A stretch of 64,000 nt of DNA from positions 18,668,911 through 18,732,910 of the forward strand of contig OV121085.1 in NCBI GenBank assembly GCA_921293015.1, given 5' to 3'. Source of the DNA: Phorcus lineatus (Eukaryota; Mollusca; Gastropoda; Trochida; Trochidae). Shown here piece by piece: positions 37,398-48,300 of this stretch (its first letter is position 1; the number at the start of each line of letters is the position of its first letter). The notes under the pieces were generated by a model. That model saw nothing but the letters and a program-made list of their open reading frames with translations, was not told the origin of the DNA and searched no databases. Both the position numbers and the translations under genes were made by a program.

Positions 37398-37571
37398 CCA
37401 TTGAACAGAACAGAACTTTATTACACTCAGGCCGAGATCCTCGGCATATGAGGTACAAATATGACAGTAATACATTTTACAAGTGGATAGATGGTTAGTC
37501 GGAAGACAAATATCCCCTAAATATAAAATTGCAAAGATGTGAGAGGGAGGTTTTGAACTGCCACTGAACAC
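37398..37571 (-). mobile_element. Probable LINE 3'-end fragment
   Basis: The minus strand reads CCGAGGATCTCGGCCTGAGT then GTAATAAAGTTCTGTTCTG, which looks like a LINE 3' UTR and tail. No coding similarity could be read. Confidence 0.4.
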
Positions 37572-38425
37572 TGAATTCCCATGCCTTTGAGCAACTGATT
37601 GAGAGGGTATCCAGTAGTTTCGAACCCTCCCTATTGGAATTTTTCTCTTTTAACAATTTTCATAACAATTCTACAAAAGTGACTAAGGTTAGATACCGAT
37701 ATCTTTTTATACATTAATAGTTTGTCAAGTTTTCGCATATTTGGTCTTTTCAGAAATTGTGTCAGTATATATACCAAGCTAAAGTTAAATATGAACAATC
37801 AAAAATAAAATGGTACTCATCTCCAACATCTTCCACACAACACATATTGGCATATTAGAGAACAAACAACTGAATGGATAAGTCCATCAACCTCGTTAAT
37901 ACTGTTCTTTTCAATAAAGGACATGCTTGTCCACACAATGTTTAAACTTGCCCCTTTTCACACAATAGCCTGCTATAGTATTTCATTTAATTTCTTTTAC
38001 GTTTTTAATTTCAATAGATCCGTTAATAAAAGATAATTTTCATACATGAAAATTGTATGTGAATTATTTGTTCGTATCATTTCCCTCGTAGACTGATGTG
38101 TTGACCTTGGCTTTTAACGGTACTTTTACGACATGGTATACCTATGCGAAAATTAATTAAATCGGATTACGAATACGTTAATTCTTAAAAAATGAATGAT
38201 TTGTTTCATTGCCTTGTTGAATTAACCGATAGTTGTTCTTATATTCGGTTTTATTTTGATGGTGCCATGGAAGATGTTTACCATTTACGTGTATGGGTGA
38301 GAATAAATTGGGTTCTAGTGAATTTCTGTTCATTCAAGCGTCCCATCAAACAGCTGAATTCCAGATCTCTGTTGATTACATACACTAATCAAACACTTAT
38401 TACATGTAAAGGAGACACTCAAAGG

Positions 38426-38538
38426 GTTGACAAATCTCATTGAAATCAGATCGAAACTTTTCACTTTAACCTCGCCGCGTTTCAGCGAGGCCCAAAGAAG
38501 AAGTTTCGACTTGATTTCAATGAGATTGAGAGTTGACA
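38426..38538. repeat. Imperfect palindrome
   Basis: TCTCATTGAAATCAGATCGA pairs with TCGACTTGATTTCAATGAGA; the centre has AACCTCGCCGCG and CAGCGAGG. A related single arm occurs near 50085 (CTCATTGAGACCAGTTCGAA) and 51558. Confidence 0.85.
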
Positions 38539-38631
38539 TATTCCAGCATGTCATATGAAGGATCTACTGAATCTAGGCGAGGTGTATGCTTTCTGTTACT
38601 GAATAGCATAATATCAATGCTAGTGGGTTAA

Positions 38632-38955
38632 GTAGAGTGACAATAAAAATGTATACAGTCGCGATTCTGATCGAAAACCGGTCAATTATTCGCGTCCATT
38701 AATCAATCCTCAAATTTGAATCTTATCTTAAGCAGGCGGAGTATTTAATTCGAGGTGTTAGTGTTTGAAAGTTTCTATCACAAGTCTGCCTGTAAAAGGT
38801 ATTGTCTTTTCGGCTTCATACGCACATAATTTTGTCGCTCAATTTGCACTTGAAATAGAGATTGCCATGTATTTGGCAATTTTGGATGATCTCACAATTG
38901 GTGGTTTATGATAAATTCATAAAAACAGCACGAAAATCGTGGGGTTCTTCTTTAA
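38632..38955 (+). mobile_element. Diverged MITE, family A/B core
   Basis: GAGTGACAATAAAAATG, CTGATCGAAAACCGGTCAAT and the end TTCTTCTTTAA. The end and core resemble family B in inverse orientation. Confidence 0.5.
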
Positions 38956-39102
38956 ATAGTCAACGTAATATTGATTTGATTTCGAAACTAAACATAATTC
39001 ATATAAAACACATCACATTTTTAAGAACTAATCATATTTATTATCAAATCCTAAACAGTTCAATCGTAAGAAATATCTTGACTACATTTTTACTACGGAA
39101 GA

Positions 39103-39108
39103 TTTATT
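39103..39108 (-). promoter_or_regulatory. Candidate polyadenylation signal of gene 2 (AATAAA)
   Basis: AATAAA about 25 nt past the TGA, within CGAAATAAAT, the same ten bases as after gene 1. Conservation in otherwise diverged 3' sequence supports a functional signal. Confidence 0.5.
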
Positions 39109-39132
39109 TCGATTGCAAACACCTCGGGCATC

Positions 39133-39320
39133 TCAAACAGGGCCCCATAGAAATCGTTCATCCTGAAGCATGTCATAGAGTTCGACGTTGTATTTGTGAT
39201 AAAAATCGTTCAGCATTGTCCTGGTCATCTGAAACATTGGTTTAGCATTTCTCTTGGATTCCGTCTGTTGTTTGTGGGGGTGTGATATTATTGACGTCAT
39301 TGAAACCCGATGGATGGCTG
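39133..39320 (-). CDS. Gene 2 exon 7: C-terminus and stop
   Basis: 188 nt, acceptor ttttacag, ending MLNDFYHKYNVELYDMLQDE, then RFLWGPV and TGA. The acceptor is a tandem CAGCAG, so a form one codon shorter is possible. Length equals exon 7 of gene 1. Confidence 0.88.
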
Positions 39321-42300
39321 CTGTAAAACAAGATTAATTTTCTTTTACGACTTTTCTAAAATTGATATTTTCGTGAATTAAAACGCGCTCATGGCGGGAA
39401 TTTGACTAACTTGCGATTATATAACTCATTCGCCCACCCACTAATGAAGTGTATTCATAAGTTTGGTATATCATTTTTGATTATAAGGTAGAGCATGTGA
39501 CAAACCGTGTTCTACTCGATAAATGCTGTCTGTTAAAATCATTCATAGCACTTTAACGCACTTTTAATTGTTTTTTTCTTGTCATTAAAAGCGACATTTC
39601 ACAATCACACGATTTAGAACTTAATACATACACACACAACATATTTTTGTAAATCTATTATCATTTGAAGTCATAGACTTTTTACATACCAAAGTATTTG
39701 TTCTGGGCACGTATGTAAAGAGATTATACACAAAGGATAGATTTTTGGACTTCTACACCATTTTCCAAAAAGCATTTTTCATCTACACCAAATTAAAAAA
39801 CATGACAATAGCCTTAAATCTTACATACTTTCAATAATTTTATCACACTTATAAACAGCTACGATACCCATATGAAGATAAAAGAACTCACAGAGATTTA
39901 GGAACTCAAAGACATTCTCAAGAGTGCCAATCATATCTTCTTTGTAGACATCGGTGTTGATTATCAGGAACTTATCTCTAGGAAATACTGAGAACCATTC
40001 CTTTAGGAACACAGAGTAACATCCAAGGTGCACTCGCGTCTGTTGAGGAAAATTTAGGACAAAAAACATATTTTATTAATAACCGAATCGTTAGTACATG
40101 CTTTTTTCAATTCGTCAAGTGCCAATTATTTTCATTATGGGAGTGTTAACAAAATGTTTAGTGCTTCGGTAAGCATAAAGCCAGAATTCAATACAAAAAA
40201 GGGTTGGAAATATTTAGCATCTATGCTTCGTTGAATTTGCTTTAAAAACGAAGTTCAATATGGGATATAAGTTTAACAACATGTATACCTCTGTGGATTA
40301 AGATTACGATAGCTTTTCTACAGGCATTTTTGACTGTTTACTCAGATACAAAAAGTAAAAAACTTTCAATATATTCATGATATGACTTATTTCTTATAAT
40401 AGTAAAACACTTCATATAAAATAAAGAATATCTTGTCGACAGCCACACGGTTTGTATAAAAAGATGGAGTCATGAAAAAAGTGTGTTACTATTTTCAAAA
40501 ATAAAACACATGATGATGATCTCGTCGACAGTCACACGGTTTCATGTAATAAGGTTGAGTCGTGAAAATATAATTAATTAAAATAATCTGATCCCCGTTA
40601 TGATATATTTTTTAATTCCCCCTTTAAACTTCCTTGCAAAAACGTTACTGCATTTTAATGATTTAATTTTCTCATTCTCTCCCAACAGAGGTAGCTCCGT
40701 CATAAATTTCTATACAACCTGTCTTAATTCGAAGAATTCTTGTGCACGAAATGTAGAACGCTGATTGGATGCAATCAAAGTTAGATGTGCAATCAGCGAC
40801 GCTGTTTCCAAAGTTATCATTCAAATCGCCTAAGTTATTTCCAAAAGCTTCCCAAAAGATAAACTTTATTTATATATGCACCTTGCCCTTTGAGTCGTCT
40901 TTACAAAACACAAACGCCTCGTTTTCCGACTGCTTCATTGCACAGGCCTGTGTGACATCAAATATGTTATTCATGCATTCGTTGTTTTCATTGGCTGAAA
41001 TATAGCCAGGTAGTTTAAGTTGCAATATTGTCCCGCAAGGGGAAAGTGCCGGAAAACCGAGAAACCTTCGTATTAAGACAGAGGTTGTATATGTTGACGG
41101 AGCTACCTCTCTTGGGAGAGAATGTAATTTTCTATGATTCTATTGGTTTGCATGATTGACGAGAAAGGTGACATCCCAGCTCTAACTTTAACTCCTAACA
41201 CCTGTCACCTCGCCCTTAGGACAATCTCATTAAATTAAAACTAAGTTGTGTAAACATTAGTTCTATCTTGCCCCTGCATTGCCTCCAATAGACATAATAA
41301 ATCGAAGATACTCTCCAATAGTTTTCAACTAATGTCCAACCTCCAATCGTTTATTTAAGGGTTGCCAATGTTTTGTGGTAAGTACATTGAATAAGTAAAC
41401 TGTAAACATTAATGTTTTACTTAAAAGCAAAATAAGAAGATTTTTGAATGAATTTGATGTGTTTTGACACTTAGGTAACATAAATATGGCAGTGGGTAGC
41501 GACCTCCAATAGTTGAAAATGACTTAGTTTTAAGTTAGATATGGTTCTCAAAATTTCCATTAGTTTGGCACGCGGGCTCGTCCGAGGCCTAACGGCCCTG
41601 GACGAGTCCCTTGTGCCAAACTAATGGAGACTTTTTCGGACAATATCCTACACATAAAATCTAACATTGCTGCACTACGTTACGCAGATAACAGACCTCG
41701 CAACTCTCATTTACTCAAGCCGTCAGATTGACTTCTTAATCTCATTGGCTTGCCGCAGGTACTTTTAAGCACATTCACTATGCGCGTCTCTTGATGGCCT
41801 TCAAAGATATTGCAAGTGATCTCGCAAGTAGCATATAAACGTCGCATAATTGCTAATATATAATAATCAAAAAACCTCTTATTGGTATTTGTACATGTTT
41901 TGGTGGTTTTCGTTTCTCAACATGTTTAATTTGTTTCACAAAATTTTAAATTATTCAATGATTACTACAAACTAAAAGACGAAAAGTTTATTCAACGTAT
42001 CTGTTACCAGAAAAAGCATTGGGATTGATACCGTCCACTAAAGGACAACGTTGAGGTATGCAGAGTTTGCTTTGCGAAAGATAACTCCATAGCTTTCGAT
42101 TAGACTTGTTTGTCCAACAAACCGAGCTATTCGGAAATTAAGGCAGTTCGACATTCGGAAAACCGTCGGTAGGTTATGGTTTCCGAGTTCTGAACAGCGT
42201 ACAAGCGAAATACAATTCGCCCGCACCATAGAATACGGGGCGAATTCACTGATTGGCTGATTTGAATTATGTCAGAGGCAAACCTGACGGCTGGTGAGAT

Positions 42301-45300
42301 CTACACGCGTAATATACTGGAATATTTAGATTTCGTTTTAATGAGATTGCCCTAAGGATAGAAATCAGCCATTTGAGATTACGTAACACTCACGTGTTTA
42401 ACTCACCGGTAGTTTTTGCTGCAGTTCGACACTGAAGAAGCAGGTTCGAATAGTATTGTTTTTCAAACAAGCATTCACCAGTTCTATTGCTTTGGTAACG
42501 TCTTTGTGGAATGATTCTGGGGAGTCGCCATGTTTCAAGAAGAAATACTCGGAATACAACCTGAAATCGAATCAGTTGTTATTGTTGACTTAATAGATAG
42601 TCGTGCAGCTTGCAAATGATGATATGATAATGAACGATTATCGTTAACATTCGTAAAGATTTTACAACAAAATTTATTATCGTGTAGGCAAAACACAGAA
42701 TACGTGTTACTGGTAAAAAACATACAAAATGCCAATAAAAGATTAAAGTTCCCGGAGACGTTTCAAAATGCTTAAATTTCAACATGAGTCTGTGGGCGGG
42801 TTCTAAAAGAATATCATGGTGTCAGGCATTTGTAAGGAGTAACAGTAAGGAATAATTAGTCACGGGTTTGTTAAATGCCAGAGGCAGAGACAAATTAGAA
42901 AACGTAATCGGAGTACTCAACAAACAGTATTGAAGTATTCCAATAAAAGCGGAATTGGGAAAAACTTTGGCCACAGAATCATTTTTAGAGTTTAAAGTTA
43001 CTGTTTCATCTTGGAAACGTAAATATGTGTGACGTCATGTAAACAGTCCATGACGTACATAAATATTTCATCTAAAGTATGCAACAATTTTCAACACGTC
43101 ACACGGGGACATGCATGCGCAATGATGACGATTTTTTGCATTGGACAGGAATAATACATATACTGTAAAATAAAGGGGCCGATCGTATTTAAATTCGTGA
43201 CTCATCTTCTAATAAGGGTGTCGCCGGATCATATCATACCCTGACATTCACAACGAATAAAATGACAACTGTGTTACGAACGGTCCAAAAATTTAATTGA
43301 AGTTACTAAAAGATTTCAATTTTTAATGTTTTAAAGGCACTGTAAAGGGTTTTTTAAACTTTTATTTAAATTTTTATTTATTTATTCCAGTTCAATTTAA
43401 ATTTTAGTCAATGCAACATGATGGTCAAACAACTCATCACGAAATCATTCGGTCATAGAAACAATCACCATGTATCAAGCAAAAACTGCATATGGCCATT
43501 GCAATGTGATCATAATTTAGTGTTTAAGTTAAGAATTTTATTCGCCTAAGCAAATTTGTAGTGCATTCAAGTAAGGACTCCTTTCATTGATTCTAAACCT
43601 TGTCTTGCACCTTATATCATTTGTGTTCTATTTTGCAAGATAACTAAATTTCCAAACAAACATGCTACGGTGTTTTTAAACTACTTTCTAAAGACTGCGC
43701 TTTTGACACCTGTGAACAAGTATTGTGAACGTATTACCGTCGTCTGACCAACCGATTATTTTACTGATTGACAGACGATGGCAAAACAAACACAAGAACA
43801 CGATATCTGCACAATATTTAGCCAAATTCCCATATATTGCTGCCGTAGCTGTAGAAATTCTATTATATTCTATTGATGCCAAAACGATACTTCGAGATAC
43901 CCTGAAGAATGCCCCATTTTCGGTTCAAAATCCAGCGAGTCTGCTTTGAGAAACTTATTGTCGTAACTTATGTCATTAAATATACTTTTTGACCAGAATT
44001 TTAAGAGCTCAAGAGCTTGGTGTCGATAATTTGTAAACAAAGATTCATTTTAAACCCTTCAGCTTCACAAATTGAATTTAATGCTGAGATATATATTTAA
44101 TTTTGCCATTTAGCAAATGATATGTATCTTCAAAATGTTTGACTGAGAAAAGTTGTTAAATATTTACTAAGGTGTCCAACAAACAATTTTTTATACTCAA
44201 ACTTTTCATTTAATTGATTGTAACCTTTTCTGTGAATGTTTTGATCAACAAGAATTCTAAGATATATTAGTAAGATTTAACTATATTGAAGAATGAATGT
44301 TATGTTCACAGATATATTTTTGTGTTTGTGACATCAAATGGATATTACCTAAGGACCTTTTGTCATATTCATCATATAACATTGCACCATTCACATGAAA
44401 AGCCTAGTGATATTTTAAGCTTAAATGAAAACTGTTATTGAATGTTAAATCAATAACTTGTTGTTGTTTTTCAATTCATAACTCATTTACATTTATTGAT
44501 AATGATAACGTATTTTTAAGCTAAATAGAAAATAGATTGTTGATATATTCAATTTGTTTTTACATGCTCGATTAAATATAACAGTAAGTGACAATCATTA
44601 TATTATTAAATTAAGAATGAAGAATCGCTAAAGCGTAAATTCAGTTATCAAATAACCACACTTTCGCATGAACCAGAAGATGTATGAAATGACATTATTG
44701 AACTGAATGTGTTCTGTAATTCTATCCCAATTTTGTGATTTCAATTTCATGGCCCAATCAAAAGCTTAAATCAATCCAGTTGTTAATCTTCTTATCAATT
44801 ATACAAACCCGACATTAAAGGGACAGTAGCACAATATTTTTGAAAAATTTATTTCTTTAGTTTTTCTTTCATAAACATTAGTATATATTTCATATTCCAA
44901 ATATTCTACCTTCAGAGGGTCAAACATCTCATTTCTCAAACTGATCATTGTAAGTAAAGGAGAAATAAAAACGTATCAAGCAAAAACACTGGTATTTCTG
45001 GTATGAACACCTTTAAGGTAGGGAAATGGATTTGCATAACTTAATAGATCATGTTACGTTCGTTTTAAAAGTGCTTGCTTTCTTTGATTAAACACACACA
45101 CGCGCTCAACGCATAAATGTTTCCATCACACTGGCTGGTTTAGAATAACTAGTGTAAATACATCCTGTGAAAGGCAAAGCGTGCGTCTGTCTCAATCACT
45201 AGCTAATTTAAGCCATGCCTCACCTTTCCAAAATCTTCATTTCCAAATCCCCTTGAGGACCGTGTTCCGAGGAATATAAGTTTTTTTTTAAAATGACTCT

Positions 45301-48300
45301 CGCGGGGGGGGGGGGGGGCGGCTTTCCTCTCCACAACGGTCTGAAGGCAGCTTCACTGCTCGCACGTGCTGACACCAGTTTTGCAAGAAAAAAACCTAGT
45401 CATTAGCGAACCAATCACATCATCGCGTTTAAAATAAGGATAGAAGCGATCAATGTTAACGAATGGCAAATGGGAGTTACTTGCGTCTAGCTACTGATAC
45501 CGAATGCTTTTGCCGCACGTATTGTGATTGGCTAGCTGAGTTTACGTAAGAACGTGCGCTACAGTAGGCTGCGATCAGACCGTTGTGGAGAGGATAGCCT
45601 AGACAGAGGTCGAATCTCGGTAGAGTCAAAATTTTGAAACTTTAATTCCTCGGAACACGTTCGATTTTAATCAGACTTTTACCGAGAGGGCGTTGACTCA
45701 AGCCCCGGATTGTCATGCTCTGTAGCAAGGCTTTGATTAGCCAGTCACGGTTAATGCCGCGAGCTATACCTTGCGGGGTCTAACTGGTGATTGCACATTA
45801 AAACATCACTAACCGATCTGCCGGGTGCCTGAGACTGAGAATGAACCGGATATCTCTGTAAACGTGTTTCATCAGGTGCGGTGTCAGCACCACTGGTTCA
45901 GAGAGTCCCTTGTTTTGTGGAATCATCTTCCATCTCCGGAAGTCGTAAAAGGTAACGGGAGTGCCGTCTCCTGAAGAACAAGTGTTATCTTTGTTAGCAT
46001 GAAATACAGTCTTTGGATAGACTCCATTGAAGCTACATCGTATTGCAATCTGGATATTTTTGGAATCACAATTTTCATACTTTGGTATTCCTTCGAGAAT
46101 CGAACCAATACCTTCAGTGCCAGACATCGAATACAAACACTGATTGTACCAATAACTCATCAACTCGGTCATCGGCGCTTCGTTTGTTAAACTATTTTGT
46201 AGTTTATCTGTAATCATCAATAAAAATTAAGGACCATTCCGATATTGAATATTTATTCATCGTAATAATCACTATATCAACTATAGAATTTTCTAAATAT
46301 TGAAAATCTGATTGATACGTCCTTTAACTATTGTTGAGACTATTTGACTATCAATACCACTCAGCTCAATGAATGAAGAAAATAATGTAAAGTTTTCTCA
46401 GAAATTGAATGGCAATGTGTAAAGTGTAATGATTTTGACGTCCAGTCATTAAGCGCACATAAAATATATCCAACAGTCAATCGTATTCTGTGGTCTAATT
46501 GAAGAGTCTCTGAGTTTTCCCAATATGAACATTTTAATCTTGGACATTTTGGAGATGGAGTAACAAACGAAATACAATTTAAAGTGAAAGTAATTCGGAG
46601 AACAATTTTGTAGGTCTTAGTAAAGGTTGAAATTTACCCTGATATGACTTCTCTATCTTATGTATATTTCATCTAAACGACCTTCAAAGATTTAACCTGA
46701 GATAATGTTAGATTTCAACATTTGGTAAAACCTCTGCTCTTCGTAAACGTAAAGCTTACAAAATGGTTGAAATTATAACTAGAATTGTAGTAACCTTATA
46801 ATGAATAGATAAATCCTCAGCTAGGTTTATAATGACTAAGTAAGTACGTAGAAATGAACCTACCTACAACCTTAGGGTGGTAACCGCCCTCCGAGTGTTT
46901 CTCGATCGTTTTGGCGGCGGTAGTGAACATCCCATAATAGTCCTTTAGTTTCGATTTTTTAGGTACAACTGACTCGATATGGTATCCTGTAAATAAAAAA
47001 TGAACTGGACCTCCTTTCACAACTAATGTTGGCACATCCGGTCTATAAGACGTATAGCTGACGCCCCAAGAAGAGTGGAGCGTCAGCGATACGTCTTACC
47101 CTGAAACAGGATAAGGTTGGCGATAATTCCCATTGCTTAGCGTCGCATTAGGGCTACCTTAGTGACTTACGATCACCTTATGGTTCTGTTAAAGAAGGCC
47201 TGGGCCTGCTTTCACAAAGCCCTAAGGTGATCGTAAGTCCTTAAGGTAACCTTAGTGCAATGTTAAAGTATGGGACTTAAGGTTAACCTTAGTTAAGGTA
47301 GCTTTGTGAAAGCAGGCCCTGGACTTATCTTACAGTTCTCATATAAGACTAAAAAGAATATCTCTGACAATTTTATGAAAGCAATGAATATAGCATCTTC
47401 CCACGGCAAGGTGAAAACTTATCGAAGAGCAGAAAGAGTTGGAAATGATCATGGAAATCTTTTCGTTTCGGCCTTGACCTTGTGAAGATTTGAATATACA
47501 GTCATACTCTTTTGATAGTTATGTGTTTTTATAATACATTAGGGGCCAATTGTGAGTTTTACATTGTTCAAATGTTTATCTGTTCAAGGCACAATTTCGT
47601 TCAGCAAAAATAAATACATTTCCTAATTCACTAATTAGTACACATCTATGAAAATAATTAATATGTCGAATCCTATTACTATCTTTTTGATTTCTCCTTA
47701 TCTTGTTGTCATTATTTTGCAATTAAATCAATCAACTGTATCTTCTTAAACAACCACCAATTGCGTTTAGGTAAATCTGTTTAAAGTCAGATGAAAATCC
47801 GCTTGTTTAATTTAGTTTCGTTTTATTTCCGTTTCGTTTCGTTTCAGATTTACAAGCTTTATTCGCTACTGAATGGACATACGTTAGAAGCGAGCGATAC
47901 GTTAATCTGATTTCAATCAACCTTATCGACTAGTGATGAAAAAATAGCATATATTCCGAAACGTCGTGTAATTACCGATAATGAGGGAGATATCCAGCTG
48001 TGAGAGTAGCCCCTGGCACCGAGATCATGAGAAACTTTTATCTCAGCCCATTTCAGTGGATGTGATCATCATTCCTCTTGGACATTTGAAATGTTATAGA
48101 GGATATTATAATTTATGAGTGCCCATGACACGAGTGCCTAAATATTAGTATTTCCCGAGCGAGAGCGAGAGATATAATTATAATTAGGCACGAGTGTCGT
48201 GAACAAAGTCGCGAAATCAAAAGAAATTACCAAATTCGACCTCCAAGCATAGGCGGTTTACCAGTCGCCTTCACATAGAACGCAACGTCATTGGCGAACT

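Noticed and set aside
37179..37571. 130-codon minus-strand frame
   Set aside because: No domain; partly overlaps what looks like a LINE 3' UTR.
22032..39132. A third sulfotransferase copy between the two genes
   Set aside because: I looked for the IGxxKC, RxPxxRLYS, LGCYxVFLKEW and DERFLW blocks on both strands between and around the genes and found none; a very diverged relic cannot be excluded.
45971..46220. Open frame extending exon 4 of gene 2 upstream by about 80 codons
   Set aside because: A good acceptor (cttcag) lies at the point where similarity to gene 1 begins, and the extension has no counterpart in gene 1.
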